DNA of 64,000 nucleotides from an uncultured Lachnospiraceae bacterium (GTDB lineage: Bacteria; Bacillota; Clostridia; Lachnospirales; Lachnospiraceae), in contig CACYKH010000011.1 of NCBI GenBank assembly GCA_902774915.1, forward strand, positions 1 to 64,000, read 5' to 3'. Position numbers and translations under genes: made by a program. Each line of letters begins with the position of its first letter. The stretch's first letter is position 1. Shown here piece by piece: positions 15,216 to 22,251 of this stretch. Below the pieces are notes generated by a model, which was given only the letters and a program-made list of their open reading frames with translations, was not told where the DNA came from and did no database searches.

Positions 15216-15713
15216 TTATTCGATAATTTCTTTAACGATTGAATTAAAGAATATAGACAGTTTATATTCTGTGGCGTCCATTGTTTCTTGTTTATTGCCA
15301 AGATAATTACCTTGTTTTGTTTTTTCTTCAAAAATCTTTAAAGAATTGATACGATGCAGTAATTCTGTTGTTTTGTCGTTTTCGAGAAATAAAGAAAGTA
15401 TATTTAGATGCATACTGTTTAGAGATAATAATTTATCTATTGCATTTTCTGAAAGCCCCGTTTCTTTTACCAGATCGGTAACACGCCCCGTCCTGCAGTC
15501 GTATTCGCCAAGCAGGTAACCGATATCACAGTTGCAATCCCTACATAATTCCAGAAGAAAAATATAATCAATGTTATGTACCCCTTTTTCGATATCAATA
15601 ACTTTGTTTCTTGAAACGTGATATTTTTGCGCTAGTTTTTCTTGAGATAGATGCAATGTTTCTTTTCTTTCTTTTTTAACTCGATTTCCTATTGTTTTCA
15701 AATTGTACTCCAT
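15216..15713 (-). CDS. XRE-family repressor of island 2
   Basis: A 165-aa protein. Residues 5-70 form a Cro/CI-type HTH (IGNRVKKERKETLHLSQEKLAQKYHVSRNKVIDIEKG in short pieces), and the C-terminal half has no visible protease motif, so it is not an obvious RecA-sensitive CI. AAGGGG lies about 13 bases before the ATG. It is divergent from the excisionase-like gene, with a 14-bp palindrome in the shared promoter region, and so probably maintains the integrated state. Confidence 0.85.
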   Translation of the reverse strand: MEYNLKTIGNRVKKERKETLHLSQEKLAQKYHVSRNKVIDIEKGVHNIDYIFLLELCRDCNCDIGYLLGEYDCRTGRVTDLVKETGLSENAIDKLLSLNSMHLNILSLFLENDKTTELLHRINSLKIFEEKTKQGNYLGNKQETMDATEYKLSIFFNSIVKEIIE

Positions 15714-15813
15714 ATAGATACATTATCCCCTTTTTTGTGATTGTTTTGCTAAATATATGTAGCTGAAATAAGTATAAACCATTGTTATTATAAACACAAG
15801 GTTGACCTAGAAA

Positions 15814-15827
15814 GGTAATTAATTACC
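15814..15827. promoter_or_regulatory. 14-bp palindromic operator in the island 2 switch region
   Basis: GGTAATTAATTACC is a perfect palindrome in the 144-base space between the divergent repressor and excisionase-like genes. A TTGACC box lies just before it. It is a likely site for the XRE repressor. Confidence 0.55.
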
Positions 15828-15857
15828 CAATATGAACAAAGAAAGGATAATAAAAAT

Positions 15858-16058
15858 ATGCAGACAGTTTATACACCAGAGGTAAAACAAATGATGGTAG
15901 ATATTAAGGGGTTGCAGGTAATTACTAATCTATCAAAAAATAAAGCTATGCAGTTAGGCAAGGACGCGGATGCGGTTGTGCATCTGGGAATTCGCAGAAC
16001 GCTTTACAACGTCCAGAAAGTACAAGACTACATAAATAGCAGAACGGGGGGGATCTAA
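15858..16058 (+). CDS. excisionase-like small HTH protein
   Basis: A 66-aa protein with AAAGGA upstream. The sequence contains an IGR-like turn (LGIRRTLYNVQKVQDYI) after a predicted helix pair (TNLSKNKAMQLGKDA), the pattern of Xis/MerR-type winged-helix excisionases that bend DNA at att sites and steer the integrase to excision. Its stop overlaps the next start (TAATGA). It is the first gene of the rightward island 2 operon. Confidence 0.65.
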   Translation: MQTVYTPEVKQMMVDIKGLQVITNLSKNKAMQLGKDADAVVHLGIRRTLYNVQKVQDYINSRTGGI

Positions 16059-16372
16059 TGATAATTGAGATGTTAGGAGTGGGCGAGAGAAACGCAAGAA
16101 CCCAGAACGAGTTAACGCGAGTGTTACAAAAGGATGATACGAGAGAGATCAGGCAGGCCATAAGAACGGAGCGTTTAGCAGGTAATATTATCTGCAGTAA
16201 CGACAAAGGCTATTTTTTGCCAGAAAATGACGCGGATATTAAAGCAACCATAAGACGATTAAGAAAGCGTAGCAAGGCGTTTGAGGATGTTGCGGACGCT
16301 ATGCAGATGGCATTTAACCAAAGGAGTAAAAAAGATGGCAGAAAGAAGAATGTTTGCAAAAACGATAATTGA
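16058..16372 (+). CDS. small phage-type protein with predicted winged helix
   Basis: A 104-aa protein that starts in the stop codon of the preceding gene and overlaps the next gene by 38 bases. Residues ~12-55 (NELTRVLQKDDTREIRQAIR, then GNIICSNDKGYFLP) look like a winged-helix DNA-binding unit, followed by a basic helix (IRRLRKRSKAFEDVADAM). Such proteins are common before replication genes in phages and islands. Specific role unknown. Confidence 0.7.
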   Translation: MIIEMLGVGERNARTQNELTRVLQKDDTREIRQAIRTERLAGNIICSNDKGYFLPENDADIKATIRRLRKRSKAFEDVADAMQMAFNQRSKKDGRKKNVCKNDN

Positions 16373-17069
16373 CAGTGATGCGTTTTTGGATATGCCATTA
16401 ACCACACAAGCCTTGTATTTTCATTTGGGTATGAGAGCCGATGACGACGGTTTTGTAAATAATGCTAAGAAGATACAAAGAATGATCGGAGCGGATGAGG
16501 ATGATTTGAAACTATTAGTTGATAATGGTTTTGTTATATCGTTTGAAAGCAACGTGGTAGTTATTAAGCATTGGAGAGTACACAACTATATCAAGAACGA
16601 TAGATACAAGCGTACTGTTTACACTGATGAAAAGAATTTGCTAGGTGTAAAAGAGAATAAGGTTTACACGTTAGGAAATGACAGAGTGGCAGATGCATCC
16701 GAGATGGAACCAGACTGTATCCAAGATGTATCCAAAACGGATACACAATTAGGTAAGGGTAATAAGGATATAGTTAATCAGGATATAGTTAATCAAAATA
16801 GGACGCAAACTTTTCCTAAAATGTACGGTAAGAATAGCAATATACCCTTGATGGATTATGAGTTTGAAAATCTTTGTGATAAATACGATAAGGATGTATT
16901 ATTTGTTGCTCTTAACAAAATGAGTGATTATATCATAAATACCGATAAGGAATATTTTGATTATTACGATAGGTTGTGTAAGTGGATAGAACAAGATATA
17001 TCCGAAAGTAAAGCAAAAGACTGCAAAAAGAAGATAGCAGACATAAAAAAACAAGTATCAATTAATTAA
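16335..17069 (+). CDS. replication initiator / replisome-organiser-like protein
   Basis: A 244-aa protein. The ATG at 16335 with AAGGAG upstream is preferred to a start 54 bases earlier. The N-terminal ~90 residues (MFAKTIIDSDAFLDMP, LYFHLGMRADDDGFV, KRTVYTDEKN) match the N-terminal domain of phage replisome organisers. The linker holds a repeated IVNQ motif and the C-terminus a DnaD-like helical segment. It would load replication machinery at an origin on the excised element. This implies island 2 replicates, which supports a satellite-type life style. Confidence 0.75.
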   Translation: MAERRMFAKTIIDSDAFLDMPLTTQALYFHLGMRADDDGFVNNAKKIQRMIGADEDDLKLLVDNGFVISFESNVVVIKHWRVHNYIKNDRYKRTVYTDEKNLLGVKENKVYTLGNDRVADASEMEPDCIQDVSKTDTQLGKGNKDIVNQDIVNQNRTQTFPKMYGKNSNIPLMDYEFENLCDKYDKDVLFVALNKMSDYIINTDKEYFDYYDRLCKWIEQDISESKAKDCKKKIADIKKQVSIN

Positions 17070-17083
17070 TAAGGAGAAATACT

Positions 17084-17665
17084 ATGATTAAGAGAGATGT
17101 AAGAATTAAAGCTAATGAGGGCATAAAGGAATTATTGAAAGATTATTCAGATAGTTTCCGCATAAATAAACAGCGTGCAAAAGAAGAACAGATGTTAAAG
17201 CTACCTGCAGGTGCAAGAGCTCCTAAGGATGTAGAATTGTACGGAGAATATAAGGATAGTTTTAACGAAAAAGTTATGGAGATCAAGTACAAGGTAAAAG
17301 ATATTATTGATCCGATAAGAAAGGATCTGATTAACCAGACGACAGATGCACCAGATACCGACGCTATCAATACTGTATCGTTGTTAAGTACTAGAAAAAA
17401 AGTTAGTGAGGATGATATTTATAATATGCTTGATAGATATGGTAACAATTATCAAGTGTACAATGCGGTTAAGGATATAGCGATAGACCACGAAATACGT
17501 GTTCCAGATCATCCGATTGATAGAGAGATAGAAAACATAGACAATCTGTTAGCTAACTGCAATCAATTAAGTCTAAGAAACGCAGAGAACGGACACGCGA
17601 GCGCAGGTTATATAGCACTGATGGGGATGTCGGTTGATGATGCTTTTCCTATAGATCAGGAGTAA
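17084..17665 (+). CDS. island 2 protein of unknown function
   Basis: A 193-aa protein with AAGGAG upstream, 14 bases after the replication gene. It is acidic, soluble and mostly helical, with no signal peptide, membrane segment or catalytic motif I recognise. It ends in GYIALMGMSVDDAFPID. Its place in the operon suggests a role in replication or regulation of the element, but nothing in the sequence states this. Confidence 0.75.
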   Translation: MIKRDVRIKANEGIKELLKDYSDSFRINKQRAKEEQMLKLPAGARAPKDVELYGEYKDSFNEKVMEIKYKVKDIIDPIRKDLINQTTDAPDTDAINTVSLLSTRKKVSEDDIYNMLDRYGNNYQVYNAVKDIAIDHEIRVPDHPIDREIENIDNLLANCNQLSLRNAENGHASAGYIALMGMSVDDAFPIDQE

Positions 17666-17682
17666 TTATTTGTACAGTAGAT

Positions 17683-17712
17683 GGGGTGGGGGGACTCCCC
17701 CCCTATACCCGT
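17683..17712. other. GGGGGG-ACT-CCCCCC hairpin in the island 2 operon
   Basis: A 6-7 bp pure G/C stem with ACT loop lies 20 bases after the unknown gene and ~75 bases before the sigma-like gene. There is no T-run. It may stabilise or attenuate the transcript. Confidence 0.5.
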
Positions 17713-17786
17713 TGGCGCCCATCCACGCCGTCCAGCGCCGATATACCCCCGAAAACAATATAACATTATATAGGGGTGGTATCAAT

Positions 17787-18605
17787 ATGGGAAAAAGCAC
17801 ACAAGAATTAGCAATACTATGTAAGAGAAATGCGGATAATACTTTGTTAAGTGACTTATATTATCAAAATATAAAACTATTTGAGAGCGTAGTTTTTAGG
17901 TTTAAGGATCTGGCAGAAAAAGAAGATCTGATGCAGGAGTGTTTTTTTGCTATGTTAATGGCGTTGAATAACTACGACGAAACCGCAGGAGAATTTACCA
18001 GATACTTGCGAGCGGTCACAAGACGCCATATTTACAGATACATCCAAGAGAGTGGAACAATAAGAGTTCCAGAATATCTGCAAAATCTAATCTACAAATA
18101 TTTGACGCTAAAGGATGCCGAAAAAACAGATCCGGAGATAATGGATGCGTTAAATATTACCGAAGATAAATTGCGACAGATAAAACAGACGATTTATCAA
18201 AAGAACATCGACAGTCTGGATGCGCTAACAAGTACAGATTTTTCTTTATACGATGCAAAGGCGGATACAAGCGCAGAGTTTGAAACGTCGGTTATTGATA
18301 ATGTTTTTAATGATGAGTTGGCTATAGCTTTATCTGATGAAATGGGATCGTTAACCGATAGACAAAAAAGATTTGTTACGGATAGATTTTATAAGGGATA
18401 CGGATACAAGGAAATAGATCCTGAACATAGTGAAGGTAACACAAGGATGATAATTGAAAAGGCGTTAATAAAGATGGGAAGATCTAAGCGGTTAAAGAGA
18501 TTTTACGACGAAACCAATTTTTGCGCGAGCAGTGGCTTTTATTCGTTCAAGTATTCAAATACAAGTATTGTTGAAAGACTAGTTATAAAAATCGAAGAAT
18601 TATAA
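17787..18605 (+). CDS. sigma-70-family-like RNA polymerase sigma factor of island 2
   Basis: A 272-aa protein. The ATG at 17787 follows AGGGGTGG; upstream codons in the frame are unlikely because they cross the G/C hairpin. Region 2 is visible at about 20-90 (LFESVVFRFK, EDLMQECFFAMLMALNNYD, FTRYLRAVTRRHIYRYI), a region 3-like helical part at ~95-140, and region 4 near 190-240 (LTDRQKRFVTDRFYKGYGYKEI). Such a factor could redirect host polymerase to island or helper-phage promoters. It ends 10 bases before a terminator. Target promoters are not visible to me. Confidence 0.75.
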   Translation: MGKSTQELAILCKRNADNTLLSDLYYQNIKLFESVVFRFKDLAEKEDLMQECFFAMLMALNNYDETAGEFTRYLRAVTRRHIYRYIQESGTIRVPEYLQNLIYKYLTLKDAEKTDPEIMDALNITEDKLRQIKQTIYQKNIDSLDALTSTDFSLYDAKADTSAEFETSVIDNVFNDELAIALSDEMGSLTDRQKRFVTDRFYKGYGYKEIDPEHSEGNTRMIIEKALIKMGRSKRLKRFYDETNFCASSGFYSFKYSNTSIVERLVIKIEEL

Positions 18606-18614
18606 GCAAAAAAG

Positions 18615-18648
18615 AAAAATGCCCTGACGGAGTTATCAGGGCATTTTT
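18615..18648 (+). terminator. terminator of the island 2 rightward operon
   Basis: AAAAATGCCCTGA pairs with TCAGGGCATTTTT around an 8-nt loop. Confidence 0.9.
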
Positions 18649-18803
18649 CAAAACAACCACAAAACCAGTAAACTAATTATATTTTATTACAGAATTTTGA
18701 AAAATACAACACGCCGAAATTGTTGTTCATAGTGAATTAGTTAGCAAGTCGATGAAATATGCCAACTAACTATTAAAACGCAAATATGGACGCGCTAGAG
18801 GGG

Positions 18804-18989
18804 TTAAAGATTGTTATTATCCCGCTCCATCGTTTCTTTGATGGCGCGCTTTATGAAACCATTAACAGATCCATCTGATGCGATGGCGTGTGTCTTTATT
18901 TTCTCATACTCATCTTTGTTAATATCCAGAGGAATTCTTTTATAATTCTCTTTTTTATAATTCAATAAATAGTTTTTTCTTTTCTCCAT
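18804..18989 (-). CDS. Arc/MetJ-type ribbon-helix-helix protein
   Basis: A 61-aa protein with GGGGGC just upstream. The segment KRIPLDINKDEYEKIKTHA then GSVNGFIKRAIKETM is a classical ribbon-helix-helix fold: a beta strand followed by two helices. It is probably an autorepressor, given three CGTACA repeats in the divergent promoter region (19032-19087). Confidence 0.8.
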   Translation of the reverse strand: MEKRKNYLLNYKKENYKRIPLDINKDEYEKIKTHAIASDGSVNGFIKRAIKETMERDNNNL

Positions 18990-19031
18990 TTTTGCCCCCG
19001 AGTAATAGATGCTCCAATTATAACAAAGTTA

Positions 19032-19090
19032 CGTACAAAACAAAAGATTGCGTACACAACAAAATAATGATAATATTGTAACGTACACAA
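19032..19090. promoter_or_regulatory. three CGTACA-type operator repeats
   Basis: ACGTACAAAAC, GCGTACACAAC and ACGTACACAAT have their CGTACA cores at 19032, 19051 and 19082, in the intergenic space between the RHH gene (minus) and the 19127 gene (plus). Spacings of 19 and 31 bp are close to two and three helical turns, as expected for RHH operator arrays. Confidence 0.6.
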
Positions 19091-19126
19091 TAATAATCAA
19101 CTATGAACAAAGAAGGGAGAAAAACG

Positions 19127-19339
19127 ATGGAAAGAAATGTAAGAAAGTACATCAACGACTATAACAAAAGATTTGTACTTGATGGAGAAAAGAAGAACAA
19201 AAACAGTACAACTTTTTTTAGGAGTGATTATATCCAGATTAAAGAGATGTCACACGATACATTTTCATTAATTGATAATGCAGTAATGTTCGGTTTTATG
19301 GTCGGATATAATGCAGGCAAGAAAGAAACGGGGTGTTAA
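19127..19339 (+). CDS. small island 2 protein of unknown function
   Basis: A 70-aa protein; the ATG at 19127 has GAAGGGAG upstream and is preferred to one at 19103. It is basic at the N-terminus (MERNVRKYINDYNKRF) with a hydrophobic C-terminal stretch (AVMFGFMVGYNAGKKE). No family recognised. It ends one base before the integrase start and is probably co-transcribed with it. Confidence 0.65.
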   Translation: MERNVRKYINDYNKRFVLDGEKKNKNSTTFFRSDYIQIKEMSHDTFSLIDNAVMFGFMVGYNAGKKETGC

Positions 19340-19340
19340 T

Positions 19341-20456
19341 ATGGCAAGACTACCACAAGGCGTAAGAAAGAGAAAAGACGGGTTATTAGAAAAGCGATTT
19401 ACAGTGAGCGGTCACAGATATTCTGTATATGCTCCAACTGTTAAAAGTTTATCTGAAAAGGAAATTGAGTTAAGAGAGCAGATCAAACTAACACAATATA
19501 AAACAAACGCTAATATAACGTTGGATCAGTATTTTACAGAATGGATGGAGCGGAAGAAAACCACAACAAAAAGCAATTCATTGCTAACTTATAGACGTAT
19601 ATATAACAACCATATTTCTGAAAGATTAGGAAAGTGCAAATTGTCGAAATTGGAGCGCAGACAGATTATTAAACTGCAGTCGGATCTGTTAGATCAGGGC
19701 AAGGCGCCAAGTACCTGCAACTATGTTGTAACAGTATTATGTGCAATCTTAAATGATGCGGTAAAGGATGAAATTATATTAAGAAATCCTGCGCAGAGTA
19801 TTAAAGCTATAAAGCAGACAGAAAAGGCGACAGACACAACACACAGAGCGCTAACGATAGAAGAACAAAAGCTATTTATGGCAGAGTCGAAAGAAAGTTA
19901 TTATTATACCGTTTTCGCATTTGCACTATGTACGGGCGCACGATTAGGAGAAATATTTGCATTAACGTGGGGCGACATAGATTATAAAAATGACGTGATT
20001 AGCATTAATAAAACCGCGACTTTTGATGCAGACGGAAAACAGACGACGGGAACGCCAAAGAGTGAGAGCGGTAACAGACAGATCCCATTAACACCGATTG
20101 CAAGGCAGGTGTTAGAGATGCAAAAAGAGAAAATGGGGAACATCTATCAAATCAATCATAATGAGTGCGTTATATTTCCGAGTGTGTTTGGTAAGATGTT
20201 GAGAAATTGTGTTATTAATGGCGAAATAAAATCAGTGCTAAAAAGATTAGATGCTAAAGGTATCCATATTGAGCCATTTACTGCACACGCGTTCCGAGAT
20301 ACATTTGCGACCAGATACATAGAACAAGGGGGAACGATGCAAACTTTAAAAACAATTCTGGGGCATAGTAGCATAAGTATGACAATGGATGTATATGCGC
20401 ACGTTCTACCAAATACAAAGGCCGAAGAAATGAACAAAATCCAGATAGCAATATAA
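19341..20456 (+). CDS. tyrosine recombinase (integrase) of island 2
   Basis: A 371-aa protein; ATG at 19341. It has an AP2-like arm-binding N-terminus (LPQGVRKRKDGLLEKRF), a core-binding domain (~55-155, LDQYFTEWMERKKTTTK) and a catalytic domain with Arg in CTGARLGEIFALTW, HAFRDTFATRY (HxxR), LGHSSISMTMDVYAHV (His and nucleophile Tyr). It is full length for the phage/Tn916-type family. It points to attR, 220 bases away. Confidence 0.95.
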   Translation: MARLPQGVRKRKDGLLEKRFTVSGHRYSVYAPTVKSLSEKEIELREQIKLTQYKTNANITLDQYFTEWMERKKTTTKSNSLLTYRRIYNNHISERLGKCKLSKLERRQIIKLQSDLLDQGKAPSTCNYVVTVLCAILNDAVKDEIILRNPAQSIKAIKQTEKATDTTHRALTIEEQKLFMAESKESYYYTVFAFALCTGARLGEIFALTWGDIDYKNDVISINKTATFDADGKQTTGTPKSESGNRQIPLTPIARQVLEMQKEKMGNIYQINHNECVIFPSVFGKMLRNCVINGEIKSVLKRLDAKGIHIEPFTAHAFRDTFATRYIEQGGTMQTLKTILGHSSISMTMDVYAHVLPNTKAEEMNKIQIAI

Positions 20457-20471
20457 ATCCAGATAAATAGA

Positions 20472-20497
20472 AACCGCTCATAATGGGCGGTTTTTAT
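20472..20497 (+). terminator. terminator of the island 2 integrase gene
   Basis: AACCGCTC-ATAAT-GGGCGGTT followed by T-rich sequence. Confidence 0.85.
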
Positions 20498-20508
20498 TAT
20501 GTAATTAA

Positions 20509-20552
20509 TACCCCGTTTAGTACCCCATTATTTACCCCGTTTTTGTGGGGTA
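20509..20552. repeat. phased TACCCC repeats at the right end of island 2
   Basis: TACCCC starts at 20509, 20521 and 20533 (12 bp apart), with an inverted GGGGTA at 20547. The same word at the same 12-bp spacing occurs at the left end (14889 and 14901). Candidate integrase arm-type sites. Confidence 0.65.
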
Positions 20553-20676
20553 AATAATAAATATTATGGAACGGCAAAAATCAACTTTGAACATTAACGC
20601 GTTAATAATTCGCTAAGTCTGGCGGGTTTTGAGGTTGATAATAATCAGTAATAATTAATTATAATTTATGCAGTTG

Positions 20677-20693
20677 TTAATATTTCCTTAAGG
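20677..20693. repeat. attR of island 2 (17-bp repeat)
   Basis: TTAATATTTCCTTAAGG, identical to the copy at 14815-14831. Confidence 0.85.
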
Positions 20694-20762
20694 TTTGTGT
20701 TGTAAACTAACATCATCAGATAAAGATAAACCCTTTGTTGATATTAGTGCGAGGTTAAAAGT

Positions 20763-20984
20763 ATGGATGAAGTATTAGTAAAGAAAGAAGCGAATGAAGC
20801 GATGTTTTCAAAGAAAGCTGCCGGACTTGTTTTATGTCTGATGCTATTCTCGTTTGCAGTAGTGATGGTGCTGGTAGGGGTATCACATTTCATGGAAATG
20901 AAAATTCTCTCCGGAATATTCTACAGCTTGATGGGAGTTATAGATGTGGCACTTATTGGTGCTTGCAGAAGAGGGGACTTCTAG
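20763..20984 (+). CDS. small membrane protein of unknown function
   Basis: A 73-aa protein with GAGGT before the start. Two hydrophobic segments (about 20-42 and 48-67) suggest a hairpin in the membrane. No family recognised. It lies just outside island 2 and is followed by a strong terminator at 21030-21062. Confidence 0.65.
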   Translation: MDEVLVKKEANEAMFSKKAAGLVLCLMLFSFAVVMVLVGVSHFMEMKILSGIFYSLMGVIDVALIGACRRGDF

Positions 20985-21029
20985 TAAGTGTAGAGTACAA
21001 AGTTACAGTAGAATGATAGTGTAGAAAAA

Positions 21030-21062
21030 GAGCGGTTTCCGTTGTGGAAACCGTTCTTTTTT
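21030..21062 (+). terminator. terminator after the small membrane protein gene
   Basis: AGCGGTTTCC-GTTGT-GGAAACCGTT followed by a T-rich run. Confidence 0.9.
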
Positions 21063-21123
21063 GTTACAATTAAAAATACGTAATGTAAACCGAAACAATG
21101 GATTTAAGTTAAGGGGGTTATTT

Positions 21124-22236
21124 ATGAAAAGAGCAAGAAAACTCGCATTACTACTTGTATCGATTATGATACTGTCACTTTTGTCAGGATGTATGAGATA
21201 CAGCACAACTATTGATGTAAAAAGAAATGGAAAAGCAGATATTAAGATGCTTGTAGCAGTTATGGGCACAGGTACTTCATCAGATTCTGATACAGAGGAA
21301 GCTGAGGAAGAAGAAACCGAAGAAATGAAAAAGCTCAGAGAACAGGGCTGGGAAGTTAAAGCCTATAACGAAGAAGGTTATGAAGGTTACGAGTGCGTAA
21401 AGAGAAATGTAGATCTTAATGAAATCGCAAAAGAGCTTCAGGATTCTGAATCTGAAGATGCAGATGTAAATCCTGAGAATTTTAAGATTACTAAAAAGGG
21501 ACTTGGATATATTCTCGATTGGAAGCTATACGATGACGATAACACTGAAGAAATGTCAGAGTATACAGAAAGCATTAAGCAGTACAATGGTTATTTCAGA
21601 GTTATTATTAAACTTCCAAATAAGCCAAAGAATCATAATGCAACAAGTGTTTCACATGATGGAAAGACTTTAACATGGGATCTTCTGTCAATGGATAAGT
21701 CAAAGCCTATCCATGTGGAGTTCTCACTTATTAACTGGCCACTTATCATAGGAATTATAGTAGCACTTCTTGTAATTATTGCAGGTGTAGTTGTATTCTT
21801 TATTCTTGGTAAGAAGAGAAGAGAAGGTGGCGGAAATATGGCAAATCCATTCCCAGGACAGGGCGGACCTGGACCACAGCAGTTTGGTCAGCAGCCACAG
21901 TTCGATCCAGCAACAGGCCAGCCAATGCAGCCACAGCAGTTCGGTCAGCAGCCACAGTTTGATCCAACAACAGGCCAGCCAATGCAGCCACAGCAGTTTG
22001 GTCAGCAGCCACAGTTTGATCCAACAACAGGCCAGCCAATGCAGCCACAGCAGTTTGCACAGCAGCCACAGTTTGATCCAGCAACAGGCCAGCCAATGCA
22101 GCCACAGCAGTTTGCACAGCAGCCACAGTTCGATCCAGCAACAGGTCAGCCAGTGCAGCCACAGCAGTTTGCACAGCAGCCACAGTTTGATCCAACAACG
22201 GGTCAGCCATATGATCCAAATAATCAACAGTTTTAA
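21124..22236 (+). CDS. membrane-anchored lipoprotein (LppM/DUF3153-like) with a Pro/Gln repeat tail
   Basis: A 370-aa protein; ATG at 21124 after AAGGGGG. It has a lipoprotein signal with lipobox LSGC at about 19-22, then an extracellular domain starting MRYSTTIDVKRNGKADI, resembling the LppM/DUF3153 type. One membrane segment (~205-230) precedes a basic stop-transfer and a cytosolic tail made of six 19-residue repeats (QQPQFDPATGQPMQPQQFG type). The tail is low-complexity and Pro/Gln-rich. It sits 15 bases upstream of the amidase gene, suggesting co-expression and a cell-envelope role. Confidence 0.75.
   Translation: MKRARKLALLLVSIMILSLLSGCMRYSTTIDVKRNGKADIKMLVAVMGTGTSSDSDTEEAEEEETEEMKKLREQGWEVKAYNEEGYEGYECVKRNVDLNEIAKELQDSESEDADVNPENFKITKKGLGYILDWKLYDDDNTEEMSEYTESIKQYNGYFRVIIKLPNKPKNHNATSVSHDGKTLTWDLLSMDKSKPIHVEFSLINWPLIIGIIVALLVIIAGVVVFFILGKKRREGGGNMANPFPGQGGPGPQQFGQQPQFDPATGQPMQPQQFGQQPQFDPTTGQPMQPQQFGQQPQFDPTTGQPMQPQQFAQQPQFDPATGQPMQPQQFAQQPQFDPATGQPVQPQQFAQQPQFDPTTGQPYDPNNQQF
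21874..22215 (+). repeat. six tandem 57-bp coding repeats
   Basis: Units begin at 21874, 21931, 21988, 22045, 22102 and 22159. They encode the Pro/Gln-rich tail of the lipoprotein. Near-identity at the DNA level suggests recent expansion and possible length variation. Confidence 0.9.
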
Positions 22237-22251
22237 TAGGAGCATGTGAAT

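Larger units (their letters stand above)
14815..20693. mobile_element. island 2: 5.9 kb satellite-like integrated element
   Basis: The element is bounded by an exact 17-bp direct repeat (14815-14831 and 20677-20693). In order: repressor (minus), excisionase-like, winged-helix-like, replication-initiator-like, unknown, sigma-factor-like, RHH (minus), small protein, integrase. Intergenic repeats near both ends suggest integrase arm sites. There are no capsid, terminase, tail, lysis, relaxase or T4SS genes. This composition (int, xis, rep, regulators only) resembles phage satellites or small integrative elements; helper dependence is inference. Confidence 0.85.
20457..20762. other. right end of island 2 and junction with the chromosome
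   Basis: Contains a terminator (20472-20497), three TACCCC repeats at 12-bp spacing (20509, 20521, 20533) plus an inverted copy (20547-20552), attR (20677-20693) and the leader of the small membrane protein gene. No gene seen. Confidence 0.8.

Noticed and set aside
15119..15331. 70-codon minus-strand frame overlapping the island 2 repressor
   Set aside because: It overlaps the 3' end of the repressor gene in another frame and arises from AACAAC-rich repeats.
14815..20693. ordinary prophage
   Set aside because: No terminase, portal, capsid, tail or lysis gene; only regulatory, replication and recombination genes are present.
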